Assembly (NCBI GenBank): GCA_002751075.1 | Contig: NAOQ01000461.1 | Coordinates: 1,164-37,854, forward strand | Source of the DNA: Ichthyophonus hoferi | Taxonomy: Eukaryota; Opisthokonta; Ichthyosporea; Ichthyophonida; Ichthyophonidae | Direction: 5' to 3' | Length of the DNA stretch: 36,691 nt | In this document: piece after piece, positions 11,295 through 22,752 of the stretch | How the letters are laid out: the number at the start of each line of letters is the position of its first letter | How positions within the stretch are numbered: the first letter of the stretch is position 1 | Made by a program: the position numbers and the translations under genes | The notes under the pieces: generated by a model | The model's input: only the letters and a program-made list of their open reading frames with translations | What the model was told of the DNA's origin: nothing | Databases searched by the model: none

Positions 11295-11813
11295 GGACTG
11301 TAGAATTTTTAAATTTTTACCAAATTATAATTACATAACGTTTTATTATTAAGATTCTCCTAATATATACAAATATATGAATTTTTTTTAATTTAGTATT
11401 TATTTGAACACTGGATTTTCATATACAATACTGCATATTGAAATTGTGGTTGTTGTAGAATATTCATTTAGTTCGTTTGATATTTTTTTTTTTCCATGGA
11501 GAAAACATAACTACAAATAAAAATGCACTAAGTTATTTTACTGCATTAGAAAATAAATTTTGATTAGCTCAACACTGCGCCTTGGGAAAAACAACAATCA
11601 GATACGAGTTTTTCTTTTATTGTGCACTCTTTAATTTGGAAAGCATTAACACTATCAAAACTATAAGTTAACCTAGATGTGAACTTATATCTTACTTGTT
11701 TTCCTTTTTGTTATTAAACAACTTACAAGTTGTGGTTAGTTAATAAAACAATACTTCCTTAATATAATTTTATATATATTACTTAAGATATTTCAACTGT
11801 CTATAGACAAAGT

Positions 11814-11920
11814 TAGGGTAAAATTAATTTAGTATATCAGCATACCTAAGTGTTGAGAGTAGCTGTTATATGGTGCATCAACAATTGGCTCTCGATTAAT
11901 AATACTCAAACTCAAGACAA
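11814..11920 (+). repeat. Repeat C, copy 2
   Basis: Partner of 10160-10262, 1.65 kb away and in direct orientation. The two differ at perhaps one base in four, so the duplication is not recent. Confidence 0.65.
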
Positions 11921-12382
11921 ATGTCTCTTTTTATTGAAAAATTATGTTATATATACTAAATACATCCATCATCAAAGTATGGTTTTTTAAGCTATTAAGT
12001 GTAAAAAAGGTCAGTCATTGTCAAAAAATTTTTTTTTATTTTTACTCCAATAAAAATAATTAAAAACATGTTATGTTGTTCTGACCACCATAAGGTTAAA
12101 TAAAAATTAAAAAAAATAAGTAGAAAGGTAATAGTCTTAAGCATATTATAGGTATTATACTTTATTATATTATATCATATTATATTATATTGTGGTATAT
12201 TGTGTTATAATATATTGTATTATGATTACTATACTAGATCATATTTAACACAAAGATATGTATACATGTATACATGTATGATAATAGGTCCCTATTAATA
12301 CGGTCATTGGAACAGCCAACAATAAATACTTATGTATAGTCAAAGGAGAGAAGAACATCTTTGAAATTTCTCTCTCTGCCTT

Positions 12383-13306
12383 TTAAATAATTAACCATAG
12401 GGCAGTAGATAAACCAATCAATGCATTAATTCCTTTTCCCTCTTTGATAACATCCAACCAGCTTTGAGATCCTGAAAGCACGGCAGCAAACGGGATATTA
12501 CTGGTTCGTTTATCTATCTCTACTGGAAGAGATAGATCGTTTCTATGACGATAATCCTGGTGTTGTATAAGTGTAATGATAGAGAGAAATGGGAGGATAG
12601 ATGAAATCACCTCTGTTGCAAGTATAGTACTAAAGGCGTTACCTAGGGAAAAGAGTGCTATAGACCAAAACATAGGGTGTCTAGTAATACGTTTTATTCC
12701 ACTGATTTCATTGCCATTAAGACTTTCATTTTTAGATTTGAGTTTAAAATCAAAGGGGCATTGAGTTTTAATTTGGGTTTTAATTTGGGTTCTAATTTGG
12801 CTATTTGATTCGTTGATAGAACTTAATGGAGATGAGCTATAGGATGGAGATATAATTGGAGTGAGAGGGAATGGCGATATGTTTGTTTCTGTTGTCTGAT
12901 CTGCTGTCTGATCTGTTGTTTGATCTGTTGTTTTATCGGTCGTTGTTGTTGTCATAGCAATGGGCAGCTGTATCCTAGGCACTATTTGTGAGATTAAAAC
13001 TAACCCAAGTCCTTGTAGTGTAAATGAAATAGGTTTTATGACCTTCCACCCCTTTAAAATAGGACCCTGTTTACGACAATGCTTTATATAACCATAGACA
13101 ATAGATGTACAAGCAATTGTACTTAATGTGTTGTATGTATTGTGATACGTTTTGTTGCCAAATCTATCTATTATTCTCTCTCTATTGCTTGACATTACTA
13201 TGTTTTCTACTACAAATCCACACCAGCCTAGAGTTACTAATCTAATTCCTTTATGGCTGAAGAGATACCGAATATTTTTTGTTGTGATTGGCTGTATCTG
13301 TGCCAT
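12383..13306 (-). CDS. NnrU-domain multi-pass membrane protein, intronless
   Basis: 307-residue single-exon protein, probably in the NnrU superfamily, which includes bacterial NnrU and plant zeta-carotene isomerase Z-ISO. Family members are integral membrane proteins, often heme-linked. Hydrophobic segments lie near residues 22-38, 58-74, 92-110, 212-246 and 292-307. The family signature appears as ITRHPMFW (207-214) followed by a hydrophobic helix, with LGWCGFVVEN near the N terminus. Residues 118-182 form a low-complexity linker with TTDQT and TQIK repeats, likely an insertion between helices. The start is the first ATG of the frame, in a plausible context. No intron is needed, unlike every other gene here. 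The catalytic role in this organism is unknown. Family assignment rests on the RHP motif and topology, so confidence is moderate. Confidence 0.75.
   Translation of the reverse strand: MAQIQPITTKNIRYLFSHKGIRLVTLGWCGFVVENIVMSSNRERIIDRFGNKTYHNTYNTLSTIACTSIVYGYIKHCRKQGPILKGWKVIKPISFTLQGLGLVLISQIVPRIQLPIAMTTTTTDKTTDQTTDQTADQTTETNISPFPLTPIISPSYSSSPLSSINESNSQIRTQIKTQIKTQCPFDFKLKSKNESLNGNEISGIKRITRHPMFWSIALFSLGNAFSTILATEVISSILPFLSIITLIQHQDYRHRNDLSLPVEIDKRTSNIPFAAVLSGSQSWLDVIKEGKGINALIGLSTALWLII
12880..12960 (-). repeat. In-frame 12-bp coding repeat in the NnrU gene
   Basis: Repeats of a 12-base unit (TCTGATCTGTTG and variants on the plus strand) encode the T-D-Q-T tetrapeptides of the linker. Length variation here would keep the frame. 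Confidence 0.7.
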
Positions 13307-15320
13307 GATGACAGATAATTATAATTATCTTATATAATATATTATTACCTATCAATTCCCTTTTTATATATCAAATGATGTATGATAATATTTGCAGTAT
13401 TATATAGTAAAGTAAAGTAAAGTATTGTATTGTCATGTATTGTATTAAAGTATATTATATTGTGATGTATCATATTACACTGTATTGTATTGCATTATAT
13501 TGTATTGTATTATATTGCGTTGTATTGCATTGTAATGAAGGGTATTAAACTGAATTCAACATCATACATAAATATTAAATACATTAAGACGGCAATAAAG
13601 TAAGCCTTTTGCCCATTATCTTGTAAATATATTTCTAATTAATTTATTAAATCTACAGATATGAAAGTGTGGTATACTGACAGGTTTTCAAGTTAATTTT
13701 AAAGTACCAAATTTAATTTTAATAAATTTATTTATTTGGCTCCAAGGCGCTATTTTTCAGCCAGTTAAGATTTTTCAATACTAATAGGTATATATCATGC
13801 ATGCACTTTTCCAAACTATGGTCTGGCGAACATGATATCTTATTATTGACTAATAGCGAGAAGGTAAACAGACGCGCTTATTGGGTCAGCCAATGGCTCT
13901 TGAGCCACGGCCGCTGCTATGTCGGTCATAACAATCATTTCCATTGGATAGCGACAATGCTTAAAGTAACCTATTCTGATTATAATTAATTACCTTAGTA
14001 AAATGAATATTGTCAGCCTAGGTTTCTTACAACAGTAAGAACCCTTTCTGGGATAAATATAACAGGTACATATAAACTAGGACCTCTAGTCTCTTATAAC
14101 TTCAATATTCTGAGATGAAACAGAGGCTCTAATGCGTTATTAAATACTAAACCTTTCAATGCTCCTTTACCTGTACACTATAATTGCAGAAAAAATCCTT
14201 AACATTCAGAACTCATTCAAGGTATATATACTTTTATTGAGGTCAAGATAAGAAAACATGCAGATAGAGTTACATGATGAATAGGTTACAGTTATCACAA
14301 ATAAATCTTACCACATATTAGATCGAATCTGTATGACATACAAATGGCTTGCTAAGCTCACATTACAAATTTACGTTGGCGTTTATACTAGGTACTTATT
14401 ACCTGTAATGTATATTAATATCTTCTAAATCCATTTTTTTAAATAGATAATGATTAATATTATTATTAGCTGTAGTAATTTCTTAAAATAGATGTAAATA
14501 AACTGCGTATTTTATCTATTAGATCCTTTTCCATCATCATTTATTATTCTTGCCCTTCCTTTATGCAACAATGAAAGAAGTCCATTGGCTATAATTAATT
14601 TTTTTAGAATAAATAAATTAAATGACATTTAAAATTAGTTTAATTAAGTCTAGCCAATGATAAACATTGTATAATTTTATAACTGAAGCCATAATGTACA
14701 GATATGAATGAAAATAACAAAGTTATCTAATTGGGATAACCAATATTTTAAAAAGTAAAATAATATTAGGAATTTCACACAAGATTCACATACTTCATAC
14801 TTGCATGATTTGAATTTGGAGTATGTTTATTATTATGAAATACTTAGATCCAAGTTAGAAGTTATAGGGTGGCTACGACCAAGTGCAATTTAGCTTGTAT
14901 TTATTTATGGGAGGATACCAGGTTATATACAGTAAGAGGTAGAACGCGCTTAGGATACTTACCTCACATACGGCTGACCACTGGTTGCACATTGCACATA
15001 GTGTAGGGAGGTATTGGTTGCATATGGGTTTATACAATGTACGTCATACTCTATATACATTGTTATTTATATTAAATGCACCCGTGTTTATATAACCTAT
15101 ATATACCTATATCTACCTATCTACCTACCCATCTACTTAACTACCTACATACTACTGTACTTACTCGCATGCTATCATACTATCCTATCAACGTATTATC
15201 ATACTACCGTGTTATACTATTGTACTATCATACATACATATATACTTGCAAACACACACACACACAAACTTCTGTTGCTGTGGTTACTAATACTAATATT
15301 TTGTTGGTTGCAACATGTAG
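13307..15320. other. Spacer between divergent NnrU and PHD genes
   Basis: Both flanking genes are transcribed away from this 2-kb stretch, so it should hold both promoters. 13420-13545 is TATTGTATTG-type simple sequence. 13800-13990 is an island of higher GC with several CCAAT/ATTGG pentamers; it also has a 62-residue open frame that matches nothing I know. A noncoding or short coding first exon of the PHD gene may lie here, but I could not fix one. Confidence 0.5.
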
Positions 15321-18300
15321 GATGCCGACTCTAATGACCAATGGTTGTGCAGTATGGCCACTATGTTCGGGAGAGGAATTGCCCATGCTCATTTGCAGTG
15401 GGTGTAAAATGAAAGTTCATGCAGGTACTAATGCATTCTTTGTATATATATATTCTTTGTATAGGATAAAAGAGGATAGGATAGGAGAGAGTAGGATAAG
15501 ATAGTATATTATAGGATAAGATAATGTAATAGACTGTAATATAGCATAGAATAGGAGACGAGAGATAGGATTGGATAGGATAGTGTAATATAGTGTAGTA
15601 TAATATAATATAATATAATATAATACAACATAATATAAAGTAATACAATATATTTTGGATCTCTCTCTTTGATTGTAAGTTGATCCCTGCTATATAACTG
15701 ACTCTAATCCAATCCCATCTCAGATTGCTACAGTGTAGAACCTACTAATGATTTTTTGTGTGACGTATGCAAGAAAAATGAATTTGTGGTACGTAAACCT
15801 GAATTACTATTGGTCTAAAGAGCATCATTTACACTGTTTATGTTTGAATATACACTAGTCTATTAACATATATAATTAAATTTTATAAGACTGCATTCTT
15901 GGTAATGTTATATTTAATTATATTTGAAAATGTTTAATTATTTTAATACAAGGATATTCATTGGTGTACTGAATGATTTTAAATACCTGTATTAGCATAG
16001 ATATATATACATACACACCTACATATTTCTATATATATACTAACATACTTTTATAAATAACCTTCCAATCAGACCTGTATGTTTTGCCCCAATAGGGAAG
16101 GAGCTTTAAAATTAACCGATAGCGGTGAATGGGTCCATATCATATGTAGTCTCTTACTGGAGGATTGTATGGTTCTAGATCAATCAGGTATCAAGGTGAA
16201 ACCAACTATAGCTCCTAACAAGGTTAGTATATTTCCTGATTAGGTTAGTATATTTCCCAATAAGGTTGATGTATTTCCTTATGGGGTTAGTGTAGTTCTT
16301 TATTTGTTTTTATTCACAGTATATACAAGTATGCACAGATGGTTATAAATAGAATATAATAGCTACATCCATCTATAATCACAGTAATAACTATTACATA
16401 TAAATATGATATCGTTGATGCGTTATAGATTTTTAAATTTTAATATGAAAATTAAAATTTAAAATGTATAATTAAATAGGAAATCCAACGAATAGACATT
16501 ATTTATTATTTTAATTGTTTTCTAATAAACAATGAATGGATTTAGTTTATTTGAAAATACAGATAAAATTAATATACAAAAGCATATATATTTTAAGTAT
16601 AGTAAAATATAATATAGTACAATATAATATTTTTTATAAGTAACACATCACTAGATAAAACATATTATCCAAGCATCGCATATAATTGGGTACGTATTTT
16701 AACAATCACATATAATTAGGTTTTTTTGTTAATATTCTTATACTATAGGTTTACATACCTGCCTGTATTTCATTTATAGATTTCACATAGCTATCAGATA
16801 TACCTATGTCAAACATCCGGTTTCTTAACAATCCCATATGATTGGGTACATATTTTAATAAATATATATTATTGGCGTATACACGCACCTCTATTATAGA
16901 GCTTACATATAATTATGCATATATTTTATCGGGTGTATATTGTTGGTTTATATATGGATATTAACTCATTTTTAACTAGACAATCCAACCTTTTAATAAT
17001 CACATATAATTGGTCACACATTTTAACCGTGTTATATTATTGGCTTATATACCTACCTGTATTCCATCTATAGATTCCACACAGCTGCCAGATATGCCTA
17101 CGTAATGGAAAGAAAGAGGAAGCGAAGATGGGAACCAATAGAAAGTGTAATTATATAGAGTGTGAGCAGTGGTTTCATGTGACATGGTAGGTTATACATA
17201 TATATTAGGTGAGCGTATAGAGTTGGGGCTAAGGGTAGAGTTAGGATTTAGAAGGTATATCTCTCTATATCTATCTATCTATCTCTCTTTCTATTGGCCT
17301 CCATTTATATCTCTAACATAAAATACATGATATCTATGCAGTGCCCAAGAGAGAGGAAATCTAATGTTAGACACGGCAACCTATGACTTCATAGCATACT
17401 GTATGGATCATAGAGATAGAGTAAGTATATTATATTATAGTATAGTATAGTATAATATAGTATAATTAATAAAGAGAAAGATAATATATCAGATATATAT
17501 CTCTATATAGTATATATATATACGATATTATTATTTACCAATAGGTGGTATATACATTATCCAGTTTTATCCCTCCAATAACGAGCGAGAGTTAAAAAAA
17601 CCACGTATACAAGAGAGAAAGAAGCCGCACCATCAACCCCAGACACCAATAGATAATAAGTATGTGTGACCTATGCATGTATGTGTGTATGTATTAATGT
17701 ATATATATGTATGTATTTATCTATCAATCTATCTATGCATCTAGACTCTATCCCTGCCCTCTATTGTAATATCTATATTAGACATGCATTTTAATATAGT
17801 CTATTGGCTATATGTGGTAAGGACATGATGACCAATCAGTACGCACATCTAATCATTTTATTGTTTCCTGTTGGTGAGGTATAAAATTAAAATATATAAT
17901 ATATTTTAAATACTATATATATATTAGTAGCTATGTTAAGTTATATACATTTATAATTCATGCTTGTCATTAGTTAATTAAATTAGATAAAAGGCTACTA
18001 CCTGGATGTAATTGGGTATAAGTGACTAGGTTTGTTTATCATATATATAGTATATGTATATTTTATAATATATTGGTTATTTTAACCTATATATAGATAT
18101 CTTACAATGATGTCTGGGTCTTCACAACACGAAAGTAGCCATATATAGTAATATGACCCATACACAACCATATTAGGGGCCTACTAAGTTATACCCTGAT
18201 CATATATAGACACTTAATAATTTACTAATGTATCAGTCAACCCTAACTCAAACACTCAGGCCCTCTACCCGTGCCTCCCTCCAAGCCATCCTCTCCTACC

Positions 18301-20774
18301 CTCATACCCATCTCAGTACACATAAGATAGAACATCCTATTACTATGGTAATTATGTATATATGTAATGTATTGTATTGTGTTGTAATATATTGCATTGT
18401 ATTGTAATATATTGCATTGGATTGTATTATATTGTATAATATAGTATAGTATATTATACTATACTATACTATAATTCTTTTTGTTCTATTTAGTTATGTA
18501 TGTTTATATTATATTGTCTATACTACTGTATGTATATGGTGCTATCTTTATCACTTAGTTTATTATATAATCCTAATTAATGTGTAATTAATTAATTTGG
18601 TCATAATTAATTATCGAATAGTTTTAATTAATATTTAACCTAATTAGGGTATAACTATCTATCTATAATTACTTCAATATATTATTAAAAAGGACTATTG
18701 ACCTATAATCTTTATAACCCAATAAGGTAATATGAATATAATAAAGGATTAACGAGAGCCAATACACTTTAAAACAACTTTGGAATTGTAAAATATTTAA
18801 GCCAATCGTGTCGTCGGACTCTAACTAATATATAATTAATTTGATATTGGATCTGGCCCTAAATGGTTTGATTTTATTGGAGGTTAAATAAACTATGATT
18901 ATATATAAGAATATAATGTGATTACACTCAATCAACTAATCATAAACCCAGGGTTATTTTCTAAGTACTCTAGATAACTAATTGCAATCATTGATTAAAA
19001 TTATATATTTTTGAAAAAATATCGTTATTTGCATCATGATAATAAGACAATAGCAAAATGAAAATGTTTTCTTATTAGTCAATTAATTATATATTAAATT
19101 TAATGTTAGATATAATTGAGTGTGTGTACTAAGGTATGAATGATACCATAAAACAATTTAAAATGGTGGTTTAATGGGAAAGAACTTGATTCTACTGCAT
19201 ATAGTATGATACTATATATACCCAATAGTATAGATTTGTGGGTATGTTTATGTAGATATATATATATATATATGTAATAATAATATATATTTAAATGTTT
19301 TAAAATGTTTTTTAATTGGCTAATGGTTGTACTCCTAACCTATCTATCTATCAATTGTATCATAGGATGGATTTCCCTTTCTCCTTTCACCACTTCAGGA
19401 CATCTTGGATTCGTCAAAACATTTTAAAGACCAGGTATGATTAGATATAATAGAATTATATTATATTATACTATAATAGCTTACAGTACTATCTACTATC
19501 ATCTTAATCATCTTCTATTTTGATGTATAATACAATATAATATTATATAATATAGTATAATATATTAAATGCAATGAAACCTCCAAAATCTAAAAACTAA
19601 TATAACAGAAATTTTCTAATGCTAATTATAGATATGACTCGTTAAAATTTAAAAAATTGATTGGATTGGTGCTAAATACTCTAACCATTCGCCCATATAT
19701 CCTTTATAAGACCGTATAAGGTTATTAATTTTTAGCCTACTGAAAATAGTAACTTTCTAATTTTAAAGTGTGTTGTAAATTTAATTATCTCACCCCATTT
19801 GCAGATTAAAAATCTTGAGGCTGATTACAAACGACTAAAAGGAGAGTTAGATAAAGCACAGGTAATTACCATTTTACTATATATAGTAATAGCTATACTA
19901 CGCTACACTATATATAGGTCTATATTAAGAAATAAGTTTATAATCTATAATTACTTATATAAATCTACAATACTTATAAATATAAAAATATAAAATTTCA
20001 TTTATAAGTTTAACCTAGCCAACTGGGTTGGCTACGTCTATATCTAGCAGAAAATACCCCCGGCTCTAATCTACATAAAATCAAAACTAACCGTCGCAAT
20101 ATATTTTAGATCAGATCATTAGCAATAAATATTACATATTATACTTATTATCATTAAATTTTAACCTTAGTTATTTTAAAACCACTAACTAATACAGTCG
20201 AGCAGTTAAAAATGCAGGAAGAAGAGGTGAGAGAGACAGAGTCACGTGATGTTAATACCAGTCTCTCAAAGGCGATTGGTTTAATATATTCAGTGATATG
20301 CCCTACTGTACCTTTATCACTTAGTACTATAGAGGTAATTATTGTATTATAATAATTTTTATAGAAGGAAAAGATGGAGAGAGATAGAGATGTACTATTG
20401 TGATATCACATATATATATATATATATATGTCTGCGTTGTGATCTACAATGTGGTGTAATCTTACTGTGTATGTATACATACAAACTGACATGCATATTA
20501 TAATATTATTTTATTTTATGTTATGTTATATTATCTTATATTTTATTATGTTATGCTCTGCTTTGCTATATGGTTGATATTGTCTTGTATTAAATTTAAT
20601 AATATATATACTATATACTATCATAATATATTTTAATATTGAATTTAAATTCTACTCCGATAGGAAGAGGAGAGGTTTACTAGTTGCATGATAGAGGCCC
20701 TATCAAATTATCAAGGTCCCAGTGATCCAGTCAGCAAGGAGGAATTTCTACGAGTTATCATGACTCATAGCTAA
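15321..20774 (+). CDS. PHF14-like PHD / extended-PHD finger protein, 11 exons
   Basis: Probable nuclear histone-tail reader with a PHD finger followed by an extended PHD (ePHD) module, the layout seen in PHF14, AF10, JADE and BRPF. Exons: 15321-15424, 15724-15788, 16073-16222, 17074-17186, 17342-17420, 17565-17659, 18260-18347, 19366-19434, 19805-19861, 20206-20334, 20664-20774. From ATG 15322 the frame closes at 352 aa. Residues 15-50 are PHD1 (ICSGC, VHADCY, CDVC). Residues 58-167 are the ePHD (CMFCPN, WVHIIC, CQIC, FHVTCAQ, FIAYCMDH). Residues 171-230 are basic and Pro-rich, and 244-285 are a short coiled coil. CPNxxGxxKxTDxGxWVHIxC and the FxAYC ending favour PHF14. The later PHD fingers of vertebrate PHF14 are absent. 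Two usual zinc ligands appear replaced (Trp12, Asn128). The 5' end is open: exon 1 begins at an acceptor. Confidence 0.85.
16753..16820 (+). pseudogene. Decayed upstream copy of PHD exon 4 and its acceptor
   Basis: The stretch from ATACCT(G/A)CCTGTATT through the acceptor (TTTATAG, ending 16779) into the exon repeats the sequence around the real exon 4 (17048-17105), 294 bases downstream. The copy reads ISHSYQIYLC where the real exon reads IPHSCQICLR, so both zinc-binding cysteines of the CQIC pair are tyrosines. It lacks the rest of the finger and looks like a dead tandem duplicate, though its splice acceptor remains plausible. Confidence 0.75.
16835..16920 (+). repeat. Second partial copy of the exon 4 acceptor region
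   Basis: A further diverged copy: TATTATTGGCGTATACACGCACCT, a shortened pyrimidine stretch and a TATAG at 16895-16899. It aligns with the real acceptor region at 17030-17080. The block CACATATAATTGG also repeats at about 16677, 16705, 16833 and 17002, so the whole 3' part of intron 3 is built from about three tandem units. Confidence 0.65.
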
Positions 20775-21043
20775 TCTGAATTCACTGCTAAAAGTGGAAT
20801 TTTAATAGAATATCTCTTATTAAGTAATTAAAATTTTAATGCTTTTTCTCACTCTTTTTCTTACTCACTCCATCGGCTGGTTCAATCTAGATCAATCTTG
20901 ATTGATCATCTTGGATTGGCATTGAGCATCAATCTAAAATGCTCTTGGGTTGGCAGGCTTGGAATGCATAATTGTTATTTGACAACGTATGTAATAGTAA
21001 TTGCTAATAAAACTAAATGATTATAGCCATATTTAGCAATCTG

Positions 21044-21240
21044 TGGTGGTTTTAGTGACTTGTTCACAGGATTTAGGGGGCTCCAATTAGGTGTTTTATA
21101 GAAGTATCTCTTGCCGGGCTAGCCGTAGAGGTAGCTCTTAACTCTGATTGGCTTCCAATAGAACCTTGAGATGGGTGTGATGTAAGATAAGCCATGTATG
21201 ATGGTTCTATCCTTAGCTGTCTGTAGGAGTTGTAATTATA
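21044..21240 (-). repeat. Dispersed repeat D, copy 1
   Basis: Matches 36495-36691 in the same orientation and 27838-27945 in reverse. The core is GGGGGCTCCAATTAGG, TATAGAAGT-TCTCTTGC and TAGAGGTAGCTCTTA; on the minus strand it reads SPARDTSI. The first and third copies also share GGTTCTATxCTTAGCTGTCT further left on the minus-strand frame. Confidence 0.8.
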
Positions 21241-21447
21241 TACTAAATGAGGAGTGATGCCTACCTTGATACATCTGTGTGTGATTGTAGGAATAGTACA
21301 CTGAACGATCTGTGAAGGTGCTAAGGTTGAATGTATGTAATAATTGTTATTACTATTGAAAGTAGCTAAACAGTTCTCTGTATTCTCAATAGGAGAAAGA
21401 TCTGAATATTGACAGTTATATTTGAGTGCTAGCAAAGAACTAGACAT
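21073..21447 (-). CDS. Protein-like open frame in repeat D, 124 aa
   Basis: Minus-strand open frame of near-exon base composition. It starts MSSSLLALKYN just after a TTTTATAG that could be a splice acceptor, so it may be a terminal exon. It is Ser/Thr/Tyr-rich without a predicted membrane segment, as expected of a cytoplasmic tail. The region YRQLRIEP...SPARDTSI is conserved at protein level with the copy at 36495-36691 (CRQLSIEP...NPARDTSI). I do not recognise the family. It could be the last exon of a multicopy gene family or a relic copied as part of a repeat. Confidence 0.35.
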   Translation of the reverse strand: MSSSLLALKYNCQYSDLSPIENTENCLATFNSNNNYYIHSTLAPSQIVQCTIPTITHRCIKVGITPHLVYNYNSYRQLRIEPSYMAYLTSHPSQGSIGSQSELRATSTASPARDTSIKHLIGAP

Positions 21448-22503
21448 TACTATAAAATATGAAGATTATAAAATGCAGGCCAAGTATCTTAAATATCTTC
21501 TAATCATCAAACCAAATATATATAACATAATGTTAAAAAATAATGAGAAATGCAAAGCTTTGTTTATAATGCTTTATATGCCATTATCCGTGAATTTATT
21601 GGTTGTTTTTATTCCTTTTATCCTTTTTGCAGCCTCTCTTTTGTGTAGATGTCAATATAGCAGTGTTCAATATTTTGGTCCAAATAGAAACAAACATATA
21701 GGCTCTTATTGGCTAATGCCATTCACAGTAGACCAGTGAGGCTCACTAGAATTGCTTGATCATAACTTGATCATAATTTACCAATTGGTCTAACGTATTG
21801 GGTACTTATTTAGATAGCTTTTTCGTTCATGTCCTCATTAGTTCAATTTCTCAGATTCCAGTAATTTGTTTTAACAAATTATTTCATCTGATTAAGAATA
21901 TCATTTAAACAACTAATGCTGGACCAATCATCTCATAATCCACTTGCTACTAATGTGTTGGCTGTATCATGTGTTCCTTTGGAGTTGATGGTCTTGCAAC
22001 CCTAATATTCAAAAATGCCTAACTGTAATTTTATCATTTTTTTTTGCTTTAGTGATAAACCAAAGATTATTGGTGAGACAGTAAACGATTCGTTTGCTCA
22101 ATAATAAATAAATGTTTGCTTGTGAATGAGCCAAGCATACAGATCTAAATGACATCGCGAAATAAAATATCATAGCATATAATAAATAATAAAATGTCAT
22201 AATTTATTATGCATAATAAATAATAATATCATAAAATACCATAATAAATATTATAATAGTAAAACGTATTATAATAAATAATAAAATAATAAAATATATA
22301 AAAGAAAGGCTACAGGAAATAGTTCTGAAGGCTGTGTTGCTTGACCAGAAACTGAAATACAAAGTTCCGATTAATACCACCCTGTAGATCATGGGATTAA
22401 AATTAATCGTAGTAACTAATCGTAACGTAAATCAAAACAGATCTGCGATTAACACAATGGAATGTGAGATTGATAACAATATACTATTTTTGCACGTGTA
22501 CTG

Positions 22504-22506
<3 letters not shown>

Positions 22507-22537
<31 letters not shown>

Positions 22538-22540
22538 GCA
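22507..22540 (+). repeat. ATA microsatellite
   Basis: About 11 uninterrupted ATA/AAT units, 210 bases upstream of the BCCIP start codon. Confidence 0.85.
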
Positions 22541-22752
22541 ATAATAGGTAATGAATATCATATAATATTATCAATCCTTACACATCATATAATAAACCTC
22601 TACCCACACATACATACCTATACAACTATACAAATATATACACACTTTTCATACTTACATCTCTACAAACACAGTAACATTACCAGCATTTTGAATACAC
22701 ATACACAGTAATATACAATATTCCTGATCATTGTCATTCTCAACACAGAACC

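Larger units (their letters stand above)
8935..12382. other. Repeat-rich intergenic spacer
   Basis: No gene is well supported between the Galpha gene and the NnrU-domain gene. The spacer holds repeat A copy 1, a tandem array (repeat E) with an inverted partner, two copies of repeat C and a small more GC-rich island with an open frame at 11082-11294. Simple TATAT runs occur at 9918-9943 and TTATA-type runs at 12160-12215. Confidence 0.6.
20775..22752. other. Spacer between PHD gene and BCCIP
   Basis: Possible poly(A) signals of the PHD gene are ATTAAA at 20827 and AATAAA at 21006. Repeat D copy 1 occupies about 21044-21447. 22200-22300 is AATAATAA-rich simple sequence and 22507-22540 an ATA microsatellite. 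A Thr/His-rich CA-repeat-like run (22600-22710) precedes the BCCIP start. No further gene is supported. Confidence 0.55.

Noticed and set aside
10160-11920. Repeat C pair as ends of a retroelement
   Set aside because: The copies are only about 100 bases, well diverged, and no related protein is encoded between them.
15014-15504. Tyr/Leu/His-rich open frames of 106 and 142 residues
   Set aside because: They are mostly simple sequence (CTAC/TACC and CACA runs) in the intron before the PHD exon; only 15321-15424 in one frame is supported.
21422-21739. 105-residue plus-strand open frame with a membrane-like segment
   Set aside because: The hydrophobic run comes from T-rich sequence; there is no splice or start support, and the opposite strand at 21073-21447 looks more like coding.
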